64,000 bases of DNA from Gemmatimonas aurantiaca T-27 (GCF_000010305.1 NC_012489.1:2487646-2551645); one strand, 5' to 3'. Numbered from the stretch's first letter, positions 36,580 to 45,221 are shown. A program made the numbers and translations. The notes: a model not told the origin generated them from the letters alone.

Positions 36580-37596
36580 ATGCCTGAATCCCTTCCTGCA
36601 ATGGTCACCCAGTACGCCGTCGGCGTAGATCTCGGCGGCACCAACATCGTCGTCGCGGCCATGACGCTCGACGGCTCGAAGCTGTTCGGACTGCAATCGG
36701 CGCCGACACTCGCGGCCGAAGGTGCGGACGCGGTCATTGCACGACTCGCCCGCATGGTGAACGAAACGATCGACGCCACCATGCAGGAAACCGGTGCATC
36801 GCGTGATGCGTTCATCGGCGTGGGAGTGGGTGCACCAGGCACAGTGGATCGCGCCACCGGGCGTGTCCTCAAGGCGCCCAATCTCGACTGGCACAATCGC
36901 GAACTGGCGCACCCCATGTCGCAGCTCACGGGCCTGCCCGTGCAGATCGACAACGATGCCAACTGTGCCACCTATGGCGAGTGGTGGCTGGGCGCCGCCC
37001 GTGGTGGCGTGAACGTCATCGGCGTGACGATCGGCACGGGGGTGGGCGGTGGCATCATTGTCGACCGCAAGGTCTATCATGGATCGAGCGACGCCGCCGG
37101 CGAGATCGGACACACGACCATCGACCTGAACGGCCGGCGTTGCGGCTGCGGCAACTATGGCTGCCTCGAGGCGTACGCGTCGGGCAGCGCCATTGCCGGA
37201 CGCGCGCGCGAAGCCCTCACGAACGACGAGTCGTCGATGCTCCGCACGATGGTGGATGGGGATCTCACGCGCATTACGGCGGCGGTGGTGTACGAAGCCG
37301 CTGGCCAGGGCGATGCCGTGGCGTTGGAGATCGTGCGGGATACTGCACGGGTGCTGGGCGCCGGCCTGGCCAATCTGCTCAACATCTTCAACCCCGATGT
37401 GGTGGTCATCGCCGGCGGTGTTACCCAGGCGGGCGATGCCCTATTCGAGCCGCTGCGCAAGGAAGTGCGTCGACGGGCGTTCAAGAGTGTGTCCGAGCGA
37501 TGCCACATCGTCCCGGGCACGCTGCCTGGCACGGCCGGCGTCGTGGGTGCCGTTGCGGCATTCATCGCCCAATCCACGGGCCATCCGCCGGCCTGA
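36580..37596 (+). CDS. ROK-family glucokinase
   Basis: The 338-residue enzyme phosphorylates glucose or a related sugar with ATP. It has the N-terminal phosphate motif GVDLGGTNI, the catalytic Asp in IDNDANCA, the ROK signature region and the zinc-binding GEIGHTTID with CGCGNYGCLE. A GIVAGGV-like VIAGGVTQAG follows near the C-terminus. An alternative start is the ATG at 36601. It is 30 bases after the heptosyltransferase-like gene and 60 bases before the PfkB kinase gene, so both sugar kinases are likely co-expressed. Substrate specificity within ROK kinases is not certain from sequence. Confidence 0.88.
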   Translation: MPESLPAMVTQYAVGVDLGGTNIVVAAMTLDGSKLFGLQSAPTLAAEGADAVIARLARMVNETIDATMQETGASRDAFIGVGVGAPGTVDRATGRVLKAPNLDWHNRELAHPMSQLTGLPVQIDNDANCATYGEWWLGAARGGVNVIGVTIGTGVGGGIIVDRKVYHGSSDAAGEIGHTTIDLNGRRCGCGNYGCLEAYASGSAIAGRAREALTNDESSMLRTMVDGDLTRITAAVVYEAAGQGDAVALEIVRDTARVLGAGLANLLNIFNPDVVVIAGGVTQAGDALFEPLRKEVRRRAFKSVSERCHIVPGTLPGTAGVVGAVAAFIAQSTGHPPA

Positions 37597-37656
37597 CCGG
37601 CGACGCCTGATCAGCGGCCGCTGCGCCCCGCGCATCGTGGCACAACCGGGATTTCC

Positions 37657-38679
37657 ATGAGTGGTCGCAAGCAGCGCCTCGGCGTGATCGGCTCGTTCGT
37701 GTGGGACGTGCTCCACGGCCGCGATGGCCGCAGTGTGCCGATCGAAGAATGGGGTGGCATCACCTATTCCCTTTCCGCGCTCGATGCCGCGCTCCCGGAG
37801 GACTGGGAGATCGTGCCCATCGCAAAGGTCGGCAATGATCTCGTCGATCGCGCCCGTGTGTTCTGTCGTTCGCTCCGCCGCATGGCTCCCGACATCGAGC
37901 TGATCGGCGTGCCGTATGCCAACAATCGCGTGGAGTTGCGGTATCTCGACGATGAACGCCGCAGTGAACACCTCACGGGCGGTGTGCCGGGATGGAACTG
38001 GCTCGGGCTCAAGCCCGTGCTGGAGAGTGCGCAGGTGGACGCGTTGTACATCAATCTGCTGAGTGGCTGGGAACTCGATCTCGAGACCATGCAGCTCATT
38101 CGCGCGCACTTTCGCGGCCCGATCTACTGTGACCTGCACATGCTGGTGATGGCCGTGCAGGCCGATGGGCTTCGGGTGCCGCGTCCGCTGCCCAATGTGG
38201 CTGGCTGGTGTGCCTGTTTCGATGTGCTGCAGGTCAACGAAGATGAGATGGCGCTGATGGCGCCCGACTCGATGGCATTGGCCGCGACCGCACTGGCGGC
38301 CGGGGTGTCACTGCTGTGCGTGACACTGGGCAAACGGGGGGCCGCGTATTTTGTGGCGCCGGGATTTGAACGTCTGCCCGACCTCCCCACTCGCAGAGGT
38401 CACAACGTTGCGCTCTCCACATCACCACGGGGCGGCGCGGGCGCCTTTGGTGCGGTGCGCACCGCGCTGGTTCCAGCGGAAATCGCCCGCGTGGACGGAC
38501 CGGGCGATCCGACCGGGTGTGGTGATGTCTGGGGCGCAACCCATTTCTCACGGCTGCTTGCCGGTGATATGTTCACTGAGGCGATGGCTGCCGCCCATCG
38601 AGCGGCGGCGCGCAACGTCGAACATCGCGGAGCCTCGGGGCTCGCGAATCATCTTCGCGGAGAACTCAGCACCACGTGA
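37657..38679 (+). CDS. PfkB-family carbohydrate or nucleoside kinase
   Basis: The 340-residue protein has the ribokinase fold. An N-terminal GSFVWDVLHG and a GGITYSLSALDAAL segment bind the substrate. The C-terminal nucleotide-site motif is GDPTGCGDVWGA, a variant of DTxGAGD that retains the catalytic Asp. The usual Gly-Gly pair at the start is present in altered form. The substrate is unknown: the family includes ribokinase, fructokinase and nucleoside kinases. Its stop overlaps the start of the next gene by four bases, so it opens a tightly overlapping gene set. Confidence 0.82.
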   Translation: MSGRKQRLGVIGSFVWDVLHGRDGRSVPIEEWGGITYSLSALDAALPEDWEIVPIAKVGNDLVDRARVFCRSLRRMAPDIELIGVPYANNRVELRYLDDERRSEHLTGGVPGWNWLGLKPVLESAQVDALYINLLSGWELDLETMQLIRAHFRGPIYCDLHMLVMAVQADGLRVPRPLPNVAGWCACFDVLQVNEDEMALMAPDSMALAATALAAGVSLLCVTLGKRGAAYFVAPGFERLPDLPTRRGHNVALSTSPRGGAGAFGAVRTALVPAEIARVDGPGDPTGCGDVWGATHFSRLLAGDMFTEAMAAAHRAAARNVEHRGASGLANHLRGELSTT

Positions 38680-39638
38680 CCACCGTCATCAGTGTGCCGC
38701 ATTCACTCGACGAACAGAGTTTCGAGCAGGTCGTCGAACAGCTGGCGCCAGTGCCTGAGGGTGAGAAGATCCTGGTGGACGCGCGTCATGCGCGTTGGGC
38801 ATCTCCGTATGGCCTGACGGCGCTGCTCTGTGTTGCCCAGTCACGCGGAGAGCGCATGAGCTTCGCCGTGCCGGAAGCCGCCGACACGCTGTCGTACTGG
38901 TCACGCACCGGATTTTTCCGCTATGCGGCCGAGTTGTACGATCTGCATGGTGCGGTGCCGCGCGAGCGCGAAGCCCATGAGAGTGATGTGTTGCTCGAGA
39001 TCACGCCGATCACACAAACGGAAGATGTGCACGGTGTGGTGGGACGCATTCATCAGAAGGCGGCGGACATCCTGCACGGCCAGCTCAATCTCGAGACTGC
39101 GGCAACGGGCGCATTTGGCCTCACGCTGAGCGAGGCCTGCCAGAATATCGTGGAGCACGCCGAGTTGGGTGGATGGGTCGCGGTGCAGACCTACAAGTAC
39201 GCCCGTCGATTGGGCCGTCGCGTGGTCGTGATCGCGGTGTGTGATGCTGGCATTGGCTTTCGCAAGTCGTTGGAAAGTTCACCGACCCATCGCCGCAGCG
39301 ATCGCTGGGATGATGCAATGGCACTCGAAGATGCGGTGCTGCGTGCCGTGAGTCGGCATCGTTTCCGTGACAACGGGCGCGGACAAGGCATTGCCGGCAT
39401 CCGTCGCTTCATCAGCCGGTGGAACGGCAAGCTCACCGTGCGCAGTGGTTCGGCGCGCATTGCCATCACGCCGGATTGGGACGAGGATGTGCCTCTCACC
39501 GAATCGCTGCCCTACTTCCCGGGTTCGCAGATGCAGGTGATTGTGCCGGAACGGTTGGCGGATGCCGCTGATGCTGCCCGCGGACTGGCAGGCCGGTCAA
39601 CGGCAGCCCCGCGTGCCCGCGGCCGGAGCGGCCGATGA
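38676..39638 (+). CDS. STAS-like/HATPase regulatory protein
   Basis: The 320-residue protein has an N-terminal STAS-like domain (about 1-95, with ILVDARHARWASPYGLTALL) and a GHKL ATPase domain (about 110-300). The ATPase domain has an N-box SEACQNIVEHA (152-162), G1 box DAGIG (190-194) and G2 box GRGQGIAGI (234-242). No histidine-phosphoacceptor domain is present. It therefore resembles anti-sigma-factor kinases of the SpoIIAB/RsbW type more than two-component kinases. The GTG start overlaps the pfkB stop. The next gene encodes a STAS-type partner, its likely target. Confidence 0.78.
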   Translation: MTTVISVPHSLDEQSFEQVVEQLAPVPEGEKILVDARHARWASPYGLTALLCVAQSRGERMSFAVPEAADTLSYWSRTGFFRYAAELYDLHGAVPREREAHESDVLLEITPITQTEDVHGVVGRIHQKAADILHGQLNLETAATGAFGLTLSEACQNIVEHAELGGWVAVQTYKYARRLGRRVVVIAVCDAGIGFRKSLESSPTHRRSDRWDDAMALEDAVLRAVSRHRFRDNGRGQGIAGIRRFISRWNGKLTVRSGSARIAITPDWDEDVPLTESLPYFPGSQMQVIVPERLADAADAARGLAGRSTAAPRARGRSGR

Positions 39639-40195
39639 GCATGCACATCGACGTGGGCACCGTGCTGCGTGGCACCGTGTGTGACCTGTACTCGAATCTC
39701 GTCACCCGCCCTACCGGTGCCGCCGTCCGTACGGCCATCGAACAGCAGGTCAGCGAGTCGCCGCGTCCAGAAGTCACCACCATCGATTTCTCGCAGGTCA
39801 ACCTGCTGGATTTTTCGTGCGCCGACGAGATTGTCGCGAAGCTGTTGCTGCGGTACACGAGCGATGATGGTCAGCCGGGCTATCTGACGTTCCGTGGCAT
39901 CCATGACGGCCACATCGATCCCATCGAGACCGTGCTCGAGCGGCACGCACTGGCGTTGGTCTCGTGGCACGAAGGCGAGGCTGAACTCTTCGGGCATGTG
40001 GAAGAGGTGGAACGCGCGCACTGGGATGTGGTATGTGACCATGGCCCGCTGACAGCCGAAGACGTCGCGCGCATGCTGCACGTGGCTGCGCCGGCGGCAC
40101 GCCAGCAACTCGACTTGCTGGTCCGTCGCCGTTTGTTGATGATTCGGGAAGATGACTGCTATGCCGTGCCGGGCACGGTGCGAGGGACGCCATGA
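39635..40195 (+). CDS. STAS-like (DUF4325-type) protein with winged-helix tail
   Basis: The 186-residue protein has an N-terminal half (about 1-110) containing VTTIDFSQVNLLDFSCADEI, the pattern of STAS-like DUF4325 domains. Its C-terminal half (about 128-180) looks like a winged-helix domain (PLTAEDVARMLHVAAPAARQ). It overlaps the previous gene by four bases and the next by four. With the preceding ATPase it forms a pair reminiscent of anti-sigma kinase and antagonist, but no sigma factor is encoded nearby. No phosphorylatable Ser is certain, although the Ser in LDFSCADE is at the expected place. Confidence 0.72.
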   Translation: MSMHIDVGTVLRGTVCDLYSNLVTRPTGAAVRTAIEQQVSESPRPEVTTIDFSQVNLLDFSCADEIVAKLLLRYTSDDGQPGYLTFRGIHDGHIDPIETVLERHALALVSWHEGEAELFGHVEEVERAHWDVVCDHGPLTAEDVARMLHVAAPAARQQLDLLVRRRLLMIREDDCYAVPGTVRGTP

Positions 40196-40536
40196 CGGAC
40201 CCGAAGGACGGACCGATCGGCTCCAGAAAGCTGGGGATGTTCAGCGGCTTTGCGCCGCCGCTGCAGGTGGTCGGGTATATCGCCACCAAATTGCGCGACC
40301 CGGTGCGCGGCCCGTTGGTGCGCATGCGTCCCGACGATGCGCTGGTGCGCCTGGTGAGTGAAGGAGAGCTGGTACGCGTCGTTTCAGAGCGTCGCTCCGA
40401 ACTCGCGGTGCTCGAGCTCGACGAATCGCTCCCACGCGGAGGCGTCGTGCTGCGCGATGTCGCGGGCGCCGCGCTGTCGGAGATCATCAGGGTCGTGCGC
40501 ATCGATACCGATTCCCGGCCCCGGTCCCGTGCCTGA
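40192..40536 (+). CDS. Small protein of unknown function, 114 aa
   Basis: The start overlaps the stop of the STAS gene (ATGA) and its last eight bases overlap the next gene. The centre (about 42-100) is strand-rich, with VRMRPDDALVRLVSEGELVR and LPRGGVVLRDVAGAAL. This rhythm loosely resembles the double-psi barrel seen in molybdopterin-dinucleotide-binding domains, but I would not assign that function. It has no membrane segment. The C-terminal ten residues, rich in Arg, are read from the overlap. Function unknown; the tight overlap suggests it acts with its neighbours. Confidence 0.65.
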   Translation: MTDPKDGPIGSRKLGMFSGFAPPLQVVGYIATKLRDPVRGPLVRMRPDDALVRLVSEGELVRVVSERRSELAVLELDESLPRGGVVLRDVAGAALSEIIRVVRIDTDSRPRSRA

Positions 40537-41449
40537 CACCCTGTCGCGTCGTCTCGCCGACCTCGAGGGTGCCGAAGCTGCCCTGGTTCTGGCGAGCGGC
40601 ATGGCGGCGACGACCTGTTCCATCCTCGCGTTGTTGCGCCCCGGCGATCACCTGCTCGCCAGTAGCCGCATCCGACAGAGCACCCGATTGTTGCTGCAGC
40701 AGGAACTTCCTGCCCTGGGCGTGGCGCTCTCGTTCATCGACCCGCGCGACACCCGAGGGTGGCGGCGTGGACTCGAGCGCACCACACGGGTGCTCCTCAT
40801 GGAGACGCCTTCCATGGAGGACGCGCAGCCGGTGGATTGCAAGCCGCCTCGCATGCTGGCGCGCGAGTTGGGCATTGCCCTGCTCGTCGACAGCACGGCG
40901 GCCTCGCCGGTGTTGTTCCGGCCCCTCGAACATGGCGCGGATGTCGTCATTCATGACGCCGCCTTTCTGCTCGATGGCGCCGGTGGCAACGCGGTGGGTG
41001 TGGTGTGCGGGTCCGAGGGGGTGATCGAAGAAGTGCGCGCGAAGATGCTGACCTGGGGCGCCGTGCCGCATCCGGCCGCGCTGGCCCAGCTCGATCGGGA
41101 ACTCGACACCCTCGAAGTGCGCGTCCTTCGACAGAGCGCCACGACATCGACCGTGGCCGGCTGGGCGACAACGCAGGCTGCGGTGTCCCGTGTGGATGTA
41201 CCGGCTGGTGCCGATCCCGACGGGCACCAGGCTGGCAGCACCACGATGGTGTTGACGCTCGATTCGGTCGCGCGCGCGACCCGCTGTCTGGATGTGCTGA
41301 TCGGGCGTGAAGCCACCCCGACCTCCGCGTGGCGGGGTACCCATGCCACTTATGCGGTGCGAGCGGAGGAGGCTTCGGCCATCCGATTGCATATCGGACT
41401 CGAGTCGCCGGCCCTGCTTACAGAACGTCTCGCCGAGGCATTGGCCTAG
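40529..41449 (+). CDS. Cystathionine gamma-synthase-like PLP-fold protein lacking the catalytic lysine
   Basis: The 306-residue protein clearly belongs to the Cys/Met metabolism PLP family: it has LADLEGAEAALVLASGMAA (9-27) and a VDST equivalent of the cofactor-binding VDNT (120-123). At the Schiff-base site, where the family has S-x-T-K-Y, it reads HDAAFLLDG, so the lysine is replaced by Phe146. The tyrosine that stacks on the cofactor and the N-terminal segment with the Tyr-x-Arg phosphate motif are also missing. It is probably a pseudoenzyme. The GTG at 40529 overlaps the previous gene by eight bases; its stop shares one base with the ftsE start. Confidence 0.75.
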   Translation: MPDTLSRRLADLEGAEAALVLASGMAATTCSILALLRPGDHLLASSRIRQSTRLLLQQELPALGVALSFIDPRDTRGWRRGLERTTRVLLMETPSMEDAQPVDCKPPRMLARELGIALLVDSTAASPVLFRPLEHGADVVIHDAAFLLDGAGGNAVGVVCGSEGVIEEVRAKMLTWGAVPHPAALAQLDRELDTLEVRVLRQSATTSTVAGWATTQAAVSRVDVPAGADPDGHQAGSTTMVLTLDSVARATRCLDVLIGREATPTSAWRGTHATYAVRAEEASAIRLHIGLESPALLTERLAEALA

Positions 41450-42174
41450 TGGCTGAATCATCGACGTCGGACATCGTGCGTGTCATGAACGTGTCCAAGG
41501 ACTATGCACGATCAGGCACCGCCCTGCGCGACGTATCGTTCGAGCTGCGCAAGGGCGAGTTCGTCTTTCTGGTGGGTCACAGTGGCGCCGGCAAGAGCAC
41601 CCTGCTCAAGCTGCTCTCCATGGCCGAGCGGCCCTCACTGGGTGAGGTGCGGGTCTCGGGATATTCCAGCTCGTCGATCACCACACGAGAGATTCCGCAT
41701 TTGCGGCGGCGGCTGGGCATCGTCTTTCAGGATTTCCGTCTGCTCCCCGATCGCACTGCCGAGCAGAATGTGGCCTTTGCGCTCGAAGTGACGGGAACAC
41801 CACATGCGCAGATTGCTCCGAAGGTGGCACGCCTGCTCACGCAGGTCGGGCTGACATCGCGCGCCACGGCGTATCCGCATGAACTCTCGGGCGGTGAACA
41901 GCAGCGTGTTGCCATCGCCCGTGCGCTGGCCAACGATCCGTTCCTGCTGCTCGCGGATGAGCCCACGGGCAATCTCGACGACCGTGCCACCCATGCCATC
42001 TTCGTGCTGCTTCGGGAGATCAATGCACGCGGCACGGCGGTACTGATGGCGACCCACAATGTGGGCATGATTCAGCGTTCCAATCTGCGCTTCCTTCAAC
42101 TGGATCAGGGCGAGTTGCGTTTCGATGGCACCGACACGGCTCGTTTGCTGGCGGACATGCGGGGGCGTCGATGA
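41449..42174 (+). CDS. ftsE: Cell-division ABC ATPase FtsE
   Basis: The 241-residue ATPase partners FtsX at the inner membrane. It has Walker A GHSGAGKST, Q-loop FQDFRLL, signature LSGGEQQRVAIARAL, Walker B LLLADEPTGNLD and the H-loop ATHN. The GTG at 41449 shares a base with the preceding stop (TAGTG), and its own stop overlaps ftsX by four bases. FtsEX uses ATP hydrolysis to change the conformation of periplasmic EnvC-type activators, not to transport a substrate. The gene order ftsE-ftsX-envC supports the assignment over LolD-like ATPases. Confidence 0.93.
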   Translation: MAESSTSDIVRVMNVSKDYARSGTALRDVSFELRKGEFVFLVGHSGAGKSTLLKLLSMAERPSLGEVRVSGYSSSSITTREIPHLRRRLGIVFQDFRLLPDRTAEQNVAFALEVTGTPHAQIAPKVARLLTQVGLTSRATAYPHELSGGEQQRVAIARALANDPFLLLADEPTGNLDDRATHAIFVLLREINARGTAVLMATHNVGMIQRSNLRFLQLDQGELRFDGTDTARLLADMRGRR

Positions 42175-43031
42175 GGCTCGCCTTCCGGGAGGTGCTGTTG
42201 GCCCTTCGCCGCGCCCCGTTGCTGGCGATGCTCGGCGTCGTCACCATCGCGTTCTCGCTGTTTGCCTTCGGACTCTTTGGTCTGGTAGCCATCAACATCC
42301 GGTCCGCACTGCGGGGCATCGAGGATCGGGTGGAGATCCGCGCGTTTCTCGTGGAAGGCACACGCGACGCGCAGGTGGAAGAACTCATCCGCGCCGTCGT
42401 CAACTTTCCTGAAGTCGCCGACGTGGGGTACGTCTCGCCCGACTCGGCGCTGCAACGCGCCCGCGCAGAGCTCGACGAATTCCGTGACGTCATGGAGGGC
42501 ACGTTCCTTCCAGGGTCCGTGGAGTTGCGCCTCAAGGATGGCTTCCGGGATCCCGATCGGGTGCAGCAGCTCGCGCACAAACTCGAGACCTATCCGGTGG
42601 TCGATGAAGTCCGGTATGGCCGGGAATGGGTGGAGAAACTCTACCGCATCCGCAATATCGCCGGACTGGCGAGCACCGTCCTCGGTGCGGTATTCGCGCT
42701 CGTCTCCGTGATCATCATCGGGTCGACCATTCGTATGGCCATCCTCGCCCGGGCTCGGGAAATCGAGATCATGCGATTGGTGGGCGCCACGAACTGGTTC
42801 GTGCGGATGCCGTATCTGCTCGATGGTGCGATCAAGGGATTGCTGGGTGGTGGCCTGGCCGTTGTGCTGGCCTGGGGCACTGCGACACTCGTGTCGCGCA
42901 ACCTGATGGCAACCACCTTCTTCACCGGTGAGCAGGTGATGCTGGGCATCTTCGCCGGTGGCATGCTGGGCCTGGTGGGGAGTTGGCTTTCGGTCGGCCG
43001 ACACCTGAGCCAGGTGTGGCGCGAGTCCTGA
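42171..43031 (+). CDS. ftsX: Cell-division protein FtsX
   Basis: The 286-residue membrane protein has four membrane segments (about 20-43, 166-190, 222-245, 255-275). The large periplasmic loop between the first two (about 45-160) carries VEIRAFLVEG and binds the activator. It transmits FtsE ATP hydrolysis to EnvC. The amphipathic REIEIMRLVGATNWFVRMPY after the second helix is the family's conserved ATPase-contact region. It overlaps ftsE by four bases and shares a base with the envC start. Confidence 0.93.
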   Translation: MRLAFREVLLALRRAPLLAMLGVVTIAFSLFAFGLFGLVAINIRSALRGIEDRVEIRAFLVEGTRDAQVEELIRAVVNFPEVADVGYVSPDSALQRARAELDEFRDVMEGTFLPGSVELRLKDGFRDPDRVQQLAHKLETYPVVDEVRYGREWVEKLYRIRNIAGLASTVLGAVFALVSVIIIGSTIRMAILARAREIEIMRLVGATNWFVRMPYLLDGAIKGLLGGGLAVVLAWGTATLVSRNLMATTFFTGEQVMLGIFAGGMLGLVGSWLSVGRHLSQVWRES

Positions 43032-44248
43032 TGCGATCGTTGGCGCCTGCACTCGCTGCCGGTGCCTTCGCGTTGCTCGTGCCACTCACGGCCGTCAACG
43101 CGCAGGCCGCTGGCAGCACCCAACCGCCTCAGAGCGCCGAACAACGCCTGCGTCTGCAGCAGACGGAACTGGACAAGCTGCGCCGTGAACGCGGTGACCT
43201 CGAAGCCCGCATGAACGAGCTGCAGCGTTCCGCGCGCACACTCACCGAAGAAGTGAACAACCTGGAAGCCCAGCGTCAGACCACACGTCGGCTCGTGGAG
43301 GCACTGGATCGTCAGCTCGGCACCATCAATGAGGAAGTCACGAAGGCCGGCTCCGGACTCGTGAAGGCCGAAAGAGAGCTCGGCGACAAGCGCTCGGCGC
43401 TCCAGCGTCGCATGGTGGAGATTTACAAACGCGGCAGCCTGTACGACGTGGAGGCGATGCTGTCGGCGCACTCCTTCGCGAGTCTGGTGGCGCGCTACAA
43501 GTATCTGCACGAGCTTGCCTTGCGGGACCGGAATCTCGTGCGGCGTGTGGAAGGACTGCGCGACCAGATCATCAATCAGCGCATGCTGCTGGTGCGGCTG
43601 CAGGATGATGTGGAGCGCAATCGTCAGGAGAAGACGCGGGAAGCGCGCCGTCTCTCCGACCTCGAGAATCGCCGACAGCGCAATCTGGTGGCGGTGCAGA
43701 AGTCCACCGCGCAGACCCGCGCACGTCTGCAACAACTGGCGCGCGATGAGTCGCGTATCGCCGGCGCCATCGCGGCACTCGAGACGGCGAGACGGCGCGC
43801 CGAGATGGCGCCAAACGCCCGCCCGTCGGCCCCTTCGTCCATTCGCACGTCGGATCTCGGCAAGCTGGATTGGCCGGTGGACGGGACTATCCTGTATCGA
43901 TTCGGACGTGTGGTGAACGCCAACAACACCACGACGCGCTGGAATGGCATCGGTATTGGTGCCAACACGGGCTCCGCCGTGAAATCCATTTCGGCAGGCG
44001 AAGTGGTGTTGGCCGATAACGTCGGCACATACGGACCCACCGTGATCGTGCAGCACGGTGGTGGTGACTACTCCGTGTACGGCTCGCTGCAGCGCATCGA
44101 TGTTCGTAAGGGACAGCAGGTCACCAAAGGTCAGGTACTCGGCACGGTTGGCGATACCGATCCGGAGCTGCCGCCCCACCTGCATTTCGAGATTCGGCCC
44201 AAGGGTCGCGCCGTCGATCCGCTCGAGTGGCTGCGCGGGCAACGGTGA
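43031..44248 (+). CDS. envC: EnvC-like activator of murein hydrolases (degenerate M23 domain)
   Basis: The 405-residue protein has a signal peptide (1-24, ending VNAQA), then a long coiled coil (about 33-265). The C-terminal M23/LytM domain (about 290-400) is degenerate. Catalytic M23 domains have H-x3-D early on; here that site reads RWNGIGIG, losing both zinc ligands, while the later PHLHFEIRP is kept. This matches EnvC, which activates amidases instead of cutting peptidoglycan itself. The ATG at 43031 shares a base with the ftsX stop, and its stop overlaps nfo by four bases. Confidence 0.9.
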   Translation: MRSLAPALAAGAFALLVPLTAVNAQAAGSTQPPQSAEQRLRLQQTELDKLRRERGDLEARMNELQRSARTLTEEVNNLEAQRQTTRRLVEALDRQLGTINEEVTKAGSGLVKAERELGDKRSALQRRMVEIYKRGSLYDVEAMLSAHSFASLVARYKYLHELALRDRNLVRRVEGLRDQIINQRMLLVRLQDDVERNRQEKTREARRLSDLENRRQRNLVAVQKSTAQTRARLQQLARDESRIAGAIAALETARRRAEMAPNARPSAPSSIRTSDLGKLDWPVDGTILYRFGRVVNANNTTTRWNGIGIGANTGSAVKSISAGEVVLADNVGTYGPTVIVQHGGGDYSVYGSLQRIDVRKGQQVTKGQVLGTVGDTDPELPPHLHFEIRPKGRAVDPLEWLRGQR

Positions 44249-45186
44249 GCCCGGCTGCCAAGCGGGCCCCGGCAGGCAAAGCACCGCTGTTGGATGCCCC
44301 CATCGTGCTCGACGCGGGCGATGCGAGTCAGGATCGCGGTCCACTCGGTGCGCACATGTCGGTGGCTGGTGGTTCGTGGGAAGCCGCGCCACGCGCCCGT
44401 GAAGTGAGCGCGACGGCCATGCAGATCTTCACCAAGCAGGCCAATCGCTGGGCCGAGCGTGAGGTGGACGCTGTTGAGGCGACCCGCTTCCGTGAGGCGC
44501 TCAGCGCGACCTCTGTACGATGGTGTTGCGCACACGACTCCTACCTGATCAATCTGGCCTCGCCCATGCCCGAGTTGCGCGAGCGTTCGGTGTTGAGTTT
44601 TCGGGCCGAGCTGCGCCGCTGTCATGCGCTGGGCCTCGATGCACTGGTATCGCACCCTGGCAACTTCATCGACGACCGGCCAAGCGGCATCGCCCGCAAC
44701 GCCGACGGGATTATCGAAGCGCTGGAGGCGGAGCCGGGCCCGACCCGCCTGCTCATGGAGCTCACGGCTGGTCAGGGAACGGTGCTCGGCTCCACCTTCG
44801 AAGAAATGGCCGACCTGTTGTCACGGATCCCATCTGCCTTGCGGGGGCGTATGGGTGTGTGTCTCGACACCGCGCACGTATGGGCGGCGGGTTATGACCT
44901 GATCAATGCTTACGACGACATGTGGACTCGCTATGCCGACACGCTGGGCTTTGCATCGCTGGGTTGTCTTCACCTCAATGACTCCAAAGCGCGCCTGGCG
45001 TCGCACCTCGACCGACACGATCTGATCGGTGAAGGCAGCATTGGTGCGGACGTGTTCCGTCGCATCATGACCGACGAGCGCCTGACGCATGTTCCCAAAG
45101 TGCTTGAGACCCCCAAAGGCGACAGTCCTGCCGAGACGGATGCGCGCATGCTGCATCGTCTGCGCTCGTACGCGGCGGGGTTGTAG
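44245..45186 (+). CDS. nfo: Deoxyribonuclease IV (AP endonuclease, Nfo family)
   Basis: The 313-residue enzyme cleaves DNA 5' to abasic sites in base excision repair. After a 35-residue extension, the Xyl-isomerase-like barrel shows GAHMSVAGG, SHPGNF with a zinc His, LLMELTAGQG with a zinc Glu, CLDTAHVWAAGYD, HLNDSK, DRHDLIGEGSIG and LETPKG. All the trinuclear-zinc ligand motifs are present. The GTG at 44245 overlaps the envC stop by four bases. It is the last gene of the overlapping set and an odd companion for envC, though such chance linkages occur. Confidence 0.93.
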   Translation: MSPAAKRAPAGKAPLLDAPIVLDAGDASQDRGPLGAHMSVAGGSWEAAPRAREVSATAMQIFTKQANRWAEREVDAVEATRFREALSATSVRWCCAHDSYLINLASPMPELRERSVLSFRAELRRCHALGLDALVSHPGNFIDDRPSGIARNADGIIEALEAEPGPTRLLMELTAGQGTVLGSTFEEMADLLSRIPSALRGRMGVCLDTAHVWAAGYDLINAYDDMWTRYADTLGFASLGCLHLNDSKARLASHLDRHDLIGEGSIGADVFRRIMTDERLTHVPKVLETPKGDSPAETDARMLHRLRSYAAGL

Positions 45187-45221
45187 TCGGCCAGCTTTGG
45201 TGTGGGTGGAGACATTTGGGG

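Noticed and set aside
41449-42174. LolD or macrolide-type ABC ATPase
   Set aside because: The overlapping ftsX with four membrane segments and envC next to it identify FtsE.
43031-44248. Active M23 metallopeptidase
   Set aside because: The first His and Asp zinc ligands are missing, and the ftsEX context fits an EnvC activator.
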